Notes under the pieces: generated by a model
The model's input: the letters and a program-made list of their open reading frames with translations, nothing else
The model's database searches: none
Told to the model about the DNA's origin: nothing
Translations under genes and position numbers: made by a program
NCBI GenBank assembly: GCA_015233395.1
Contig: JADFXV010000009.1
Span: forward strand, 1-64,000
Reading direction: 5' to 3'
Length of the DNA stretch: 64,000 nt
Source: Desulfovibrionaceae bacterium
Lineage (GTDB): Bacteria; Desulfobacterota; Desulfovibrionia; Desulfovibrionales; Desulfovibrionaceae
Part shown: positions 22,273-30,565 of the stretch, one piece after another
How the letters are laid out: the number at the start of each line of letters is the position of its first letter
How positions within the stretch are numbered: the first letter of the stretch is position 1

Positions 22273-22482
22273 ATGGACATGGTCGACTTAAATAGCGCGG
22301 GCGTCTCGCCCGGGGCGGTGGAGCGAGGTCTCCAGGGCGTCCAGGGCTCGTCCCAGCCGGCCGCCGGGAGCGGCAGCCTCGTGCCCGTGTCCAACGTCCA
22401 GGACGCCGCCGGCCCGGATTCTCCGGCTGCCTCGCTCGGCCGGATGCTGGGCAAGGGAACCCTGATCGACACGGTGGTTTAA
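22273..22482 (+). CDS. Small protein sharing its C-terminus with the 12147 protein
   Basis: A 69-aa protein: MDMVDLNSAGVSPGAVERGL, a Ser/Gly/Pro-rich middle, and the C-terminal SLGRMLGKGTLIDTVV. The last ten residues (GKGTLIDTVV) parallel GKGMKVNTVV in the protein at 12147-12389. No signal peptide or TM. The ATG at 22273 follows GGAGA by ten bases; GGCGGTGAGCG upstream is also found before the other gene. Small motility-associated proteins (YjfB-like) have a similar size and C-terminal feel. Unlike the other copy, no sigma28 box is visible here. Confidence 0.55.
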   Translation: MDMVDLNSAGVSPGAVERGLQGVQGSSQPAAGSGSLVPVSNVQDAAGPDSPAASLGRMLGKGTLIDTVV

Positions 22483-22572
22483 GGACGCGCGGGGAGACCG
22501 GGGGGCGTCTGCGGGACTTGCAAACGCCGGCCCGGCGGCGTATATTTTCAGCCGCATTTTCAACATTCAAGC

Positions 22573-22597
22573 CGCCCGGAGAAAAACCGGGCGTTTT
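22573..22597 (+). terminator. Intrinsic terminator ahead of prmA
   Basis: CGCCCGG / CCGGGCG 7-bp stem, loop AGAAAAA, then TTTTC. It ends the small-gene transcript a few bases before the prmA start, so prmA would need its own promoter or read-through. Confidence 0.6.
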
Positions 22598-22608
22598 CAT
22601 TGGACGCC

Positions 22609-23505
22609 ATGCCGGCTCAGCTCAAACGCATCGATATCCGGCTCGACGGCGAATTCGGCGCCTTGCCGGACGACCCCACGGGCCTGCTTGAGGATCTGAC
22701 GGTCTTTTTGAGCGCCCGCGCTCCCCAGGGTTGGGAGGAGTTGCCGTCGCCAGACGGCGGTCTGGTCGTGCGGGTGCATCTGGAAGACCATCCCCTGGCC
22801 GACGCCCTGGCCCGCGACCTGCGCCGGCGCTGGCCCGGGCTCGACATCGCGCAAGAGACCATCGAGCGCGAGGACTGGGGCGCGTCCTGGATGGAATTCT
22901 TCACGCCCATCGAGATCGGCGGGCGCTTTGAGATCGTGCCGCCCTGGCTGGCCCAAGCCGACCATCACGGCCGCGAGGCGATCGTGATCGAACCCAAGAT
23001 GGCCTTCGGCACCGGCCATCATCCCACCACCGCCCTGTGCCTGGAGGCGCTGACCGTCGTGGCCGCGGGCGGCGGGATCGCCCCGGGCGGCCGTTTCCTG
23101 GATCTGGGCACGGGCACGGGCATCCTCGGCATCGGCCTGTGCAAACTGGGCCTGACCGGCGTCGGCCTGGACATCGACCCCCAGGCGATCGCCTGCGCCG
23201 CCGAAAACGCCAAGGCCAACGCCGTGGCCGAACGTTTTTCTCTGGCCGTGGGCAGTCTGAACTGTCTGCCGGCCGCAGCGCGCTTTGAGATCGTGGTCGC
23301 CAACATCCTGGCCGGGCCGCTGCGCGAGATGGCCGGGGAACTGGTCTTGCGGCTTGCGCCTGGCGCGCCGCTCGTGCTCTCGGGCATTTTGACCGGTCAG
23401 GCCGGGGCCGTGGCCGACGCCTATGTTTCCCTCGGCCTGGACGCGCCCGAGGAACGGCGGCAAGACGAATGGTCGGCCCTGATCTTCCGGACGAGCGGGA
23501 CATGA
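22609..23505 (+). CDS. prmA: Ribosomal protein L11 methyltransferase
   Basis: SAM-dependent methylation of ribosomal protein L11 in the cytoplasm. About 298 aa: an N-terminal substrate-recognition domain (residues 1-100, EREDWGASWMEFFTPIEIGG), the linker IEPKMAFGTGHHPTTALCLEAL typical of PrmA, and a Rossmann SAM domain with LDLGTGTGILGIGLCKLG and VANILAGPLREMA. ATG at 22609 is preferred to an in-frame TTG at 22600. Neither has a strong ribosome-binding site. Confidence 0.93.
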   Translation: MPAQLKRIDIRLDGEFGALPDDPTGLLEDLTVFLSARAPQGWEELPSPDGGLVVRVHLEDHPLADALARDLRRRWPGLDIAQETIEREDWGASWMEFFTPIEIGGRFEIVPPWLAQADHHGREAIVIEPKMAFGTGHHPTTALCLEALTVVAAGGGIAPGGRFLDLGTGTGILGIGLCKLGLTGVGLDIDPQAIACAAENAKANAVAERFSLAVGSLNCLPAAARFEIVVANILAGPLREMAGELVLRLAPGAPLVLSGILTGQAGAVADAYVSLGLDAPEERRQDEWSALIFRTSGT

Positions 23506-23536
23506 GCGGCATGACGGGCATGACGGCGGCGGCGAC

Positions 23537-24196
23537 ATGAAACGCGGCCCGCTGCTCATGCGGATGTTCGAAGCCATGTCCGGAGCGCTCGGGCCGAGCG
23601 GATGGTGGCCGGCCAAGACGCCTTTTGAAACCGCCGTGGGCGCGGTGCTGGCCCAGAACACCAATTGGGGCAACGCGGCCAAGGCCATGGGAAATATCGA
23701 GCGCGCCGGGGTCATGGACTGCGCCGCGCTTTTGGCCTTGACCCCGGAAGCCCTGGCCGAACTGATCCGTCCGGCCGGGTATTTCCGCCTCAAGGCGGCG
23801 CGGCTTCGAGCGTTGCTGGAATTTGTGGACGCCGCCTGCGGCGGCGACCCGGCTGCTCTGGCCGCCTGGCCTCTGGAAACCGCCCGGGAAAGGCTGCTCA
23901 CGGTCCGGGGCGTTGGCCCGGAGACCGCCGACAGCATCCTGCTTTACGCCGCCGGACTGCCCAGTTTCGTGATCGACGCCTACACCCGGCGCATCCTCTC
24001 CCGGCACGGCCTGGCCCCGGCCGATGCGCCCTACGACGAACTGCGCGATTTTTTCATGGACGCGCTGCCGCCGGACGCGCCTCTTTACAACGAAATGCAC
24101 GCGCTTATAGTCAGAGTCGGCAGCGCCTATTGCAAAACGAAATCGCCGGCCTGCCGCGAGTGTCCGCTTGAAACCTTCGGCGACATCCATTTGTAA
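23537..24196 (+). CDS. Endonuclease III-like DNA glycosylase (HhH-GPD family)
   Basis: A 219-aa base-excision repair protein. The helix-hairpin-helix LLTVRGVGPETADSILLYA and the catalytic Asp in FVIDAYTRRILSRHG are present. Where EndoIII has the AP-lyase lysine (GVGRKTA), this protein has glutamate (GVGPETA), so it should be a monofunctional glycosylase like MagIII-type enzymes. Only three cluster cysteines (199, 206, 209) are seen; the fourth expected position (215) is glycine. The substrate is not predictable from sequence. The downstream EnvC-like frame overlaps its 3' end. Confidence 0.82.
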   Translation: MKRGPLLMRMFEAMSGALGPSGWWPAKTPFETAVGAVLAQNTNWGNAAKAMGNIERAGVMDCAALLALTPEALAELIRPAGYFRLKAARLRALLEFVDAACGGDPAALAAWPLETARERLLTVRGVGPETADSILLYAAGLPSFVIDAYTRRILSRHGLAPADAPYDELRDFFMDALPPDAPLYNEMHALIVRVGSAYCKTKSPACRECPLETFGDIHL

Positions 24197-25295
24197 CGCG
24201 TCCGGCCGGTTCGGCCGCGCGTGCCTGCTGTTCGCGGGCGCGCTCCTGTGCGTATCGCTGGCTGACGCGGCCTCGCCGTTTGGCCAATCCGGCCGATCCG
24301 GCCGAACCCCGGCGCGCCAAAGCGCCATTGAGGAGCGTATCGGCCAGCTCTCTCCCGGCCCGGCGGGCGCGCAAAGCGAGCTTGACCGCCCGAGAGGCGA
24401 GCAAGAGGCGCGGGCGGACGAATACCGCCGCCTCGAAATCGAAAAAAAACGGGCCGAGGCGTACGCCGCCAGGCTGGCCCGGGCCCTGTGGCCCGCGGCC
24501 GTGGGCGGCAGGGTAAGCGCCGGCCGGGTGCGCCAGTCCGGTTGGGACGAGAACGACCGGCGTTTCTGGTGGCTGGCGGCGGTTTCCAGGCAGGCCGCCG
24601 AGGCGGCCGGAGAGTATGCCCGGCAGGCGTCGCTTTTGGCCGCCAGCCTGGCGCGCGGCCAGGCCGTGCGCGACGGCATGGAGCGCCTGGGCGAACGGGT
24701 GGAGCAAAGCCGGGAGCGGCTTGGCGGGGAGCGGACCGATTTGCTCGCCGAACCGGACGAACTGGCCAAACTGGCCGAACGGGCCGAACGGGCCGAACGG
24801 GCCGAACGGGCGGAACAGGCGGAACAGGCTGGGCAGCGCGGCGACGCGTTGGATCTGGGCGCGGAACTGGCCAAATTGGCCGGGGCCGCCCCCTCGGGCG
24901 CGGCGCGCGCGCTCGGCGGCCTGCAAGCCGCGCGCGGCAAATTGCCCTGGCCGGCAGCCGGGGAATTGGCGGGCGCGCCCCCGAACGCCAAGGGCGTCGG
25001 CTTTTCCACCGCGCCCGCCGCGCCCGTGTCCTGCGTGTATCCCGGCGTGCTGGTTTTCGCCGGGCAGGTCCGGGGAATGGGGTCGGTGGCGGTCGTGGAC
25101 CACGGCCGGGGCTATTTTTCCGTCTACGCCTATCTTGAACGCGTCGTCGCCGAGCCGGGAAAATATTTGGAGGCGGGCCAAATCCTGGGACCGGCCGGAA
25201 ACTATCCTCCGGCCGGCGGTTTCGGGGTCTATTTTGAATTGCGTTTCCATGAAAAAGCTATTAATCCTGAAATGTGGCTGGTTGCCGGTCAATAA
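24168..25295 (+). CDS. EnvC-like murein hydrolase activator with degenerate M23/LytM domain
   Basis: About 375 aa: a signal peptide (ACLLFAGALLCVSLADAA), a long coiled coil rich in Arg/Glu/Ala (residues about 45-240) and a C-terminal LytM/M23-like domain (YPGVLVFAGQVRGMGSVAVV, DHGRGYFSVYAYL). The zinc ligands of active M23 peptidases are not intact (YAYL instead of YxHL), as in EnvC activators of amidases. The start is uncertain: the TTG at 24168 overlaps the previous gene by 29 bp. Inside the coil the DNA unit GCCGAACGG is repeated four times (24764-24830), giving (AER)n. It is followed by ctpA, a common pairing. Confidence 0.8.
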   Translation: MKPSATSICNASGRFGRACLLFAGALLCVSLADAASPFGQSGRSGRTPARQSAIEERIGQLSPGPAGAQSELDRPRGEQEARADEYRRLEIEKKRAEAYAARLARALWPAAVGGRVSAGRVRQSGWDENDRRFWWLAAVSRQAAEAAGEYARQASLLAASLARGQAVRDGMERLGERVEQSRERLGGERTDLLAEPDELAKLAERAERAERAERAEQAEQAGQRGDALDLGAELAKLAGAAPSGAARALGGLQAARGKLPWPAAGELAGAPPNAKGVGFSTAPAAPVSCVYPGVLVFAGQVRGMGSVAVVDHGRGYFSVYAYLERVVAEPGKYLEAGQILGPAGNYPPAGGFGVYFELRFHEKAINPEMWLVAGQ

Positions 25296-25333
25296 AATCA
25301 AGAGCCGGCGGGACCCTATTTGGAGGCCTAAGT

Positions 25334-26608
25334 ATGCGTCTGCGTTATAAATTGATCCTTGCGGCAGCTCTCATCGCCACCTTTTCCCTGGGCGCGTTCG
25401 CCGCCGAAGAGGATCGGTTCGGCCCGCTCAAGCGTTTCATCCAAGTCATGGACTTGATTGAAAGCCATTACGTCACCCCGGTCTCGCGCACCGAACTCAT
25501 CGACGGCGCCATCGTCGGCATGCTCCAGCAACTCGATCCCCATTCCAGTTTCATGACCAAGGACGAGTTCAAGGAAATGCAGGTGTCCACCTCCGGCGAA
25601 TTCGGCGGCATCGGCATCGAAATAAGCCAGGAAAACGGCCGTCTGGTGGTCATCTCGCCCATCGAAGACACCCCGGCCGACAAGGCCGGCATCAAGGCCG
25701 GAGACACCATCCTGGAAATCGAAGGCGTGCCCACCCAGGATATGACCCTGGTCGAGGCCGTCTCCAAGATTCGCGGACCCAAGGGCAAGGCCGTCAACCT
25801 GACCGTCATGCACAAGGGCTCCCAGAAACCCGAGAAGTTCCGCGTCATGCGCGACACGATCCCGATCGTTTCCGTCAAGCTCAACGAACTCCAGGACGGC
25901 TATGTCCTGTTGCGCCTGACCCGCTTCAACGAAAACACCACCTCCGAGATGACCGACATGCTCACGGGCTACCAAAAGGGCGGCAAGCAGATCAGGGGCA
26001 TCGTCCTGGATCTGCGCAACAACCCCGGCGGCCTGCTCGACCAGGCCGTGGGCGTGGCCGACGCCTTCCTGTCCCAGGGCAAGATCGTCTCCATCAAGGG
26101 CAGGGCCGACAACCAGCAAAAGGATTACGACGTCAAACGCACCGGCGCCAAGTTCGACGCCCCCATGGTCGCGCTCATCAACGCCGGTTCGGCCTCGGCC
26201 GCCGAAATCGTGGCCGGAGCGCTGCAAGACCAGAAGCGCGCCCTGCTCATCGGCGAAAAGAGCTTCGGCAAGGGCTCGGTCCAGACCGTCATCCCCCTGG
26301 CCGACGGCTCGGGCATCAAGCTGACCACCGCCCTGTACTACACCCCCAGCGGCCGCTCCATCCAAGCTCAAGGCATCGAGCCCGACATCAAGGTGCCCCT
26401 GCAGGAAAGCGCGGCCGTGGAAAAAGACCTCTTCGGCAGCGGCCACCGTTTCCGCGAAAGCGACCTGCGCCGACACATCGAAAACAGCGAGAAAAAGAAG
26501 TCCGAGGCGGCCGACGCCAAGCAGAAGGTCAAGGAAATGATCGAGAAGGACAACCAGTTGGCCCTGGCCCTGGACCTGCTCAAAAAGAACATCGTCTCGG
26601 TGAACTAG
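25334..26608 (+). CDS. Carboxy-terminal processing peptidase (S41 family)
   Basis: Periplasmic serine protease of the CtpA type. The 424-aa protein has a signal peptide (KLILAAALIATFSLGAFA), a PDZ domain (residues about 85-165, VVISPIEDTPADKAGIKAGD), and the catalytic Ser in INAGSASAAEIVAGAL and Lys in GEKSFGKGSVQTVI. The ATG at 25334 is preceded by TTGGAGG. The gene order EnvC-like, CtpA, YibQ-like suggests a cell-envelope operon. Confidence 0.93.
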   Translation: MRLRYKLILAAALIATFSLGAFAAEEDRFGPLKRFIQVMDLIESHYVTPVSRTELIDGAIVGMLQQLDPHSSFMTKDEFKEMQVSTSGEFGGIGIEISQENGRLVVISPIEDTPADKAGIKAGDTILEIEGVPTQDMTLVEAVSKIRGPKGKAVNLTVMHKGSQKPEKFRVMRDTIPIVSVKLNELQDGYVLLRLTRFNENTTSEMTDMLTGYQKGGKQIRGIVLDLRNNPGGLLDQAVGVADAFLSQGKIVSIKGRADNQQKDYDVKRTGAKFDAPMVALINAGSASAAEIVAGALQDQKRALLIGEKSFGKGSVQTVIPLADGSGIKLTTALYYTPSGRSIQAQGIEPDIKVPLQESAAVEKDLFGSGHRFRESDLRRHIENSEKKKSEAADAKQKVKEMIEKDNQLALALDLLKKNIVSVN

Positions 26609-26648
26609 GCCTGAACGGGCCTGCGAACCCCGAGACGACCCCGGAAAC

Positions 26649-27680
26649 ATGAGCGATTTCCGGTCTTGGACGCGGGAGGCGAGCGGCGCGTTGCGCCGCC
26701 TCCCGCCCCGGGACCGCCTGAGAGCCCTCGTCTTCGGCGTCTTCGCCGGCTCGCTGGCCGCCGCCCTGGCCGGCGGCTTTCTCCTGCGCGAACCGCGCCT
26801 CGTCCCGCCTGAACTCGAACCGCAAATCATCGCCGCCTTGCCGCAACCCGAGGCGCCGCAACCGGCCGCCCCGCAACAGGCCGAGCCGCTTATTACCCCC
26901 GAACCCGCCGCCCCGCCCGCCGGCGGCGAACCCTTCGTCTACGAGGAACACCACGCCTTCCCGTCGGCGACGCCCCAAAAGCCCGAACCTGCCCCGCCGC
27001 AAGGTCCCATCCATCCCGGCGCCAAATTGGCCGTGGTCATCGACGACCTGGGAGAGTCCGCCGCCTTCGCCAGAAAACTCGTGTCGCTCGGAATCCCCCT
27101 CACCCTCTCGGTCATGCCCCGCCTGAGCGAAACCCGGGAGACCGCCAAACTCGGCGCCTCGGCCGGACTCGACGTGATCCTGCACCAGCCCATGCAGCCC
27201 CAACGACACTATTTTTTCCCGCAAGACAGCGGGGCGCTGACCATGGACATGGACCCCAAAGCGATCCGAACCGCCCTGGCCGTCAACCTGGCCGCAAATC
27301 CCGAGGCCAAGGGAGTCAACAACCACATGGGCTCGCGCTATACCGAAAGCGCCGAACGCATGGCCGTGGTCCTGGAATTTCTGAAGGCGCGCGGCCTGTT
27401 CTTCCTCGACAGCCAAACCACCCCGAACAGCCGCGCCGGCGAAGCCGCCCGCCGCGCCGGCGTCCGGATCTATTCCCGGGACGTCTTCCTCGACAACGTG
27501 CGCGGCGTCCGGGCCATCCTCAACCAACTGCGCCAAGCCGAACTTATCAGCCTGCACCGGGGACAGGCCATCGCCATCGGACACCCCTATCCCGAAACCC
27601 TGGCGGCTCTGACCATCTGGGCGGGCCAGCGCGATAAACGCGTACGCCTGGCCAGACTGAGCGAACTTGCGCCGCATTGA
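26649..27680 (+). CDS. Divergent polysaccharide deacetylase family protein (YibQ-like)
   Basis: A 343-aa protein with one N-terminal TM anchor (residues about 27-46), a Pro/Glu-rich linker (50-120) and a deacetylase-like NodB-related domain (AKLAVVIDDLGESAAFARKL, VILHQPMQPQ, GVNNHMGSRYTESAERMAVV, FFLDSQTTPNSRA). This is the DUF610 or YibQ family, usually linked to envelope genes near CtpA and EnvC as here. The predicted periplasmic domain may act on peptidoglycan or other envelope sugars; the substrate is unknown. Confidence 0.85.
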   Translation: MSDFRSWTREASGALRRLPPRDRLRALVFGVFAGSLAAALAGGFLLREPRLVPPELEPQIIAALPQPEAPQPAAPQQAEPLITPEPAAPPAGGEPFVYEEHHAFPSATPQKPEPAPPQGPIHPGAKLAVVIDDLGESAAFARKLVSLGIPLTLSVMPRLSETRETAKLGASAGLDVILHQPMQPQRHYFFPQDSGALTMDMDPKAIRTALAVNLAANPEAKGVNNHMGSRYTESAERMAVVLEFLKARGLFFLDSQTTPNSRAGEAARRAGVRIYSRDVFLDNVRGVRAILNQLRQAELISLHRGQAIAIGHPYPETLAALTIWAGQRDKRVRLARLSELAPH

Positions 27681-27685
27681 AAACG

Positions 27686-27853
27686 CCAGGGGCGCTGCCC
27701 CTTACCCCCGCCAGAGGAGGCTCCGCCTCCTCTGGACTCCTCCGCCGGGGGCGATAATCGCCCCCGGACCCCCGTGACAAGGGGCTCGGGCGCGCCCCTT
27801 GACGAGGGGGGGGCATCATGCTCCCCGGCGGGGGTGCAGGGGGCGGCGTCCCC
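27686..27853. repeat. Family-B repeat, left copy flanking the zinc-ribbon gene
   Basis: CCAGGGGCGCTGCCCC, CCAGAGGAGG/CCTCCTCTGG and CCGGGGGCGATAATCGCCCC hairpins. The first ~115 bp are almost identical, in the same orientation, to 28103-28220 on the other side of the gene at 27884. Confidence 0.85.
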
Positions 27854-27883
27854 TACCGCAACGAACATCCTTTTGGAGGGACC

Positions 27884-28096
27884 ATGCCGACCGATATTGA
27901 AATCGCCTGTGAAAAATGCCTTGAAAAGGGCGTCATCACCATCGAACCCGACGTGAACGAACTGTCGGCCAGCGGCAAGATAGAAATCGAGGATCCCTGC
28001 CCCCTGTGCGGCGGCAAACTCAGCGCCCCCAGCGGGCGCTACAAGAAGGATAGCAGCGGAAAACTCGTCCGCACCGGCGATTTCGACGGGAAGTAA
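27884..28096 (+). CDS. Small zinc-ribbon protein
   Basis: A 70-aa protein: MPTDIEIACEKCLEKGVITI and later ENP-like DPCPLCGGKLSAPSGRYKKD. Two CxxC pairs (CEKC and CPLCGG) form a zinc ribbon. The ATG at 27884 is preceded by TTTGGAGGG; the frame is open further upstream through the repeat but has no start signal there. It is bracketed by near-identical direct repeats, so its promoter must lie within or before the left repeat. Function unknown; DNA-, RNA- or protein-binding is likely from the fold. Confidence 0.75.
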   Translation: MPTDIEIACEKCLEKGVITIEPDVNELSASGKIEIEDPCPLCGGKLSAPSGRYKKDSSGKLVRTGDFDGK

Positions 28097-28102
28097 GGAA
28101 GA

Positions 28103-28220
28103 CCAGGGGCGCTGCCCCTTACCCCCGCCAGAGGAGGCTCCGCCTCCTCTGGACTCCTCCGCCGGGGGCGATAATCGCCCCCGGACCCCCATGACAGGGG
28201 GCTCGGCCGCGCCCCCTGAC
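28103..28220. repeat. Family-B repeat, right copy flanking the zinc-ribbon gene
   Basis: Direct repeat of 27686-27803 with few differences. It is followed at 28221-28262 by a family-C-like fragment (TTTCCAAAGGGGCTCAGCCC and CTTTGGCCCCCGGAGGG) just before the asnS stop codon. Confidence 0.85.
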
Positions 28221-28263
28221 GGGGTTTCCAAAGGGGCTCAGCCCCTTTGGCCCCCGGAGGGTA

Positions 28264-29634
28264 TTAAAATTCCAATTGATTGTACGCTCTGGGGTAGGCG
28301 ATGACGTCGCGGATGTTGGTTACGCCGGTGATCATCATGAGCAGTCGTTCAAAGCCCAGTCCGAAGCCGGCGTGCGGCGCCGAGCCGAAGCGGCGGGTGT
28401 CCAGGTACCAGCCGTAGGCTTCAAGCGGCAGGGAAAGTTCCGTAATGCGCGCCGTGAGGACGTCGAGGCGTTCTTCGCGCGCGCTGCCGCCGATCAGTTC
28501 GCCCACGCGCGGCACGAGCAGGTCCATGGCGGCCACGGTTTTGCCGTCGTCGTTTTGGCGCATGTAGAAGGCCTTGATATCCTTGGGGTAATCGTAGACC
28601 AGCACCGGTCCCTTGACGTGGACTTCGGCCAGGTGGCGTTCGTGTTCGGTTTGCAGGTCCAGGCCGAAGCTGACCGGGTACTCGAAGTTTTTGCCCGAGG
28701 CGCGCAGGATGTCGATCGCTTCGGCGTAGGGCAGCCGCGCGAAGGGTTTGGCGAGGAAGGTTTCCAGGGTGGCGAGGACGGTCGTGTCCACGAATCTGGC
28801 GAACAGCTCCAGGTCGTCCTTGCAGGCGGTCAGGGCGTGTGCGGCCAGATGTTTGAGAAAGGCCTCGGCCATGTCCATGTCGTCGGTTAAATCCGCGAAG
28901 GCCATTTCCGGCTCGACCATCCAGAATTCGGCGGCGTGGCGCGGGGTGTCGGATTTTTCCGCCCGGAAGGTCGGGCCGAAGGTGTAGACGTCGCCGAGAG
29001 CCAGGGCGAAGGGTTCGGCGGCGAGTTGTCCCGAGACGGTCAGGTAGGCCGGCTTGCCGAAGAAGTCGCCCGCGCCGCCGGTTCCGGGCGAGCAGGGGGC
29101 CTGGGCGGTTACGCGGAAGAGTTCGCCCGCGCCCTCGCAGTCCGAGCCGGTGAGGATGGGCGTGTGCAGGTAGACGAAGCCGCGCGCGGCGAAAAAGTCG
29201 TGGATGGCGAGCGAAAGCGACGAGCGGATGCGGAAGAGCGCGCCGTATTTGTTGGTGCGCGGCCGCAGGTGGGCGATCTGGCGCAGGAATTCGTCGGAAT
29301 GGCGTTTTTTCTGGAGCGGGTAGGTTTCCGGATCGGCCGCGCCGATCAGTTCCAGGCGCGTCGCCCGGATCTCCCATTTCTGCCCCTTGCCCGGGGAGGC
29401 GATGAGCGCCCCGGAAACGGCCACGGCCGCGCCCGTGCCCATGTCGCGGACCAGCCCGAAGCCTTCGGCCGCGCTGTCGGCCACGACCTGAATCCCGGCC
29501 AGGCAGGAGCCGTCGTTGATTTCAAGGAAGGAAAAGTCCTTGGCGTCGCGCCGCGTGCGCACCCAGCCTTTGATGCAGATGGCGTCGGAAGGGGATTCGG
29601 AGGCGAGGGCGGCTTTGATTTTGGTTCGTTCCAT
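28264..29634 (-). CDS. asnS: Asparaginyl-tRNA synthetase
   Basis: Charges tRNA-Asn. The 456-aa class II synthetase has the N-terminal OB-fold (ICIKGWVRTRRDAKDFSFLE), motif 2 region (TFRAEKSDTPRHAAEFWMVE), and motif 3 FGLGFERLLMMITGVTNIRD with the closing VIAYPR typical of AsnRS rather than AspRS. ATG at 29634. Confidence 0.96.
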   Translation of the reverse strand: MERTKIKAALASESPSDAICIKGWVRTRRDAKDFSFLEINDGSCLAGIQVVADSAAEGFGLVRDMGTGAAVAVSGALIASPGKGQKWEIRATRLELIGAADPETYPLQKKRHSDEFLRQIAHLRPRTNKYGALFRIRSSLSLAIHDFFAARGFVYLHTPILTGSDCEGAGELFRVTAQAPCSPGTGGAGDFFGKPAYLTVSGQLAAEPFALALGDVYTFGPTFRAEKSDTPRHAAEFWMVEPEMAFADLTDDMDMAEAFLKHLAAHALTACKDDLELFARFVDTTVLATLETFLAKPFARLPYAEAIDILRASGKNFEYPVSFGLDLQTEHERHLAEVHVKGPVLVYDYPKDIKAFYMRQNDDGKTVAAMDLLVPRVGELIGGSAREERLDVLTARITELSLPLEAYGWYLDTRRFGSAPHAGFGLGFERLLMMITGVTNIRDVIAYPRAYNQLEF

Positions 29635-29861
29635 GGCGGTGTCCGGGGAAGAAATATTTTGAGAAAGTATAGGTGAAGCCAGGGAAAAGGTAAAACATGA
29701 TAAAAAAAGGGGCTGTCCTCGCTAAGGGATTCGTTTTCCGCTTTCCTGGGACCGGGGGGGCCGGGGGCGAAGCCCCCTTGTATGTTATTCGTTTCTCAAG
29801 CCCTTTTCCCGCCGTGACATAGCGGTTAGGGAGGAGGTACGGGGAGGCGGGGTGAGCCTCC

Positions 29862-29893
29862 CCGCCGTGCTCCCCCATGGGGGAGCACGGCGG
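29862..29893. repeat. Perfect 32-nt palindrome in a repeat-rich gap
   Basis: CCGCCGTGCTCCCCCA followed directly by its exact complement, 16 + 16 bases with no spacer. It lies in the ~500-bp gap between asnS and the HicB-like gene (29635-30136). That gap otherwise holds a small GC repeat near 29740-29780, a partial family-D piece near 29927 and the family-D element at 29993. No gene is seen in the gap. Confidence 0.8.
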
Positions 29894-29992
29894 CCGTTGA
29901 AATTTCCGGCAGGCCGAAGCCCCCTGGGAAAAAACCAGTGGTTCTGGCTTTCCTCTTCAAAGGACTGACGCGTTCAGGCTGCGAAAGCAGAA

Positions 29993-30058
29993 AATCAAAA
30001 CCACTATTTTCCCCCAGGGGGCCGGCGCCCCCGGCCCCCGCTTTAAGATAAAGCAGAA
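29993..30058. repeat. Family-D intergenic repeat
   Basis: AAAACCACTATTTTCCCCCA followed by GGGGGCCGGCGCCCCCGGCC and CCCGCTTTAAGATAAAG. Same order of blocks as 6519-6580. Confidence 0.6.
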
Positions 30059-30136
30059 AATACACTTCAACAGTTTAATAACATTACGAAAGATACGGAT
30101 TGTCGCTTGTTAGCTAGGACAGCCCCAACTTTTTTT

Positions 30137-30565
30137 CTACTCGAATCCCAGCACCAGTTTCTTCCCCATGGCCGTGGCCGCCTTGTCGAGCGTTTTGAGC
30201 GACGGCCAATGGGTCGGGTCTTCCAGGCGCTTGGCCGACGGCCAGGACGTCTTGAGCGCTCTTGCAAGCTCGGCCAAGGAACGCTCGCCGCGCGTGAAGC
30301 GCACGAGCAGCGCCGCCTGGACCTTGGCCTCCGGGGCGATATAATGCGCGCCCGCGACACCGGCCGAGGGAAGGGGGATCGCGTCGTCGTCTTCGAGCTT
30401 GAGCGCGAGAATTCCGGTCAACGCTTCGGCGGCGTTGAACAGGGTCTCTTCTTCCGTGTCCCCTTCGCTGAAAGCGTCTAGCAAATCCGGAAAACGCGCG
30501 AAAAAGCCGCCGCCCGCCTGGGGCTCGAGGGTCACGGGGGAGCTGATATTCATGGAGCCGATCAT
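30137..30565 (-). CDS. HicB-like antitoxin-family protein, no HicA partner seen
   Basis: About 142 aa. The N-terminal half has the HicB fold signature (FFARFPDLLDAFSEGDTEEE, then ALTGILALKLEDDDAIPLPS). The C-terminal half is a helix-turn-helix (SLAELARALKTSWPSAKRLE with DPTHWPSLKTLDKAATAMGK). HicB normally neutralises the HicA mRNase and binds its own promoter. No ~60-aa HicA-like frame with the usual SHHxF-type histidine is visible on either side. Start is uncertain (30565 or 30553; no clear ribosome-binding site). Confidence 0.72.
   Translation of the reverse strand: MIGSMNISSPVTLEPQAGGGFFARFPDLLDAFSEGDTEEETLFNAAEALTGILALKLEDDDAIPLPSAGVAGAHYIAPEAKVQAALLVRFTRGERSLAELARALKTSWPSAKRLEDPTHWPSLKTLDKAATAMGKKLVLGFE

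Noticed and set aside
24764-24830. Regular repeat array that might suggest CRISPR
   Set aside because: Units are 9 bp, contiguous and in frame within a coding sequence; there are no spacers and no cas genes.
22901-25009. 702-codon open frame on the minus strand
   Set aside because: Antisense to prmA, the EndoIII-like gene and the EnvC-like gene, all of which have recognisable motifs on the plus strand.
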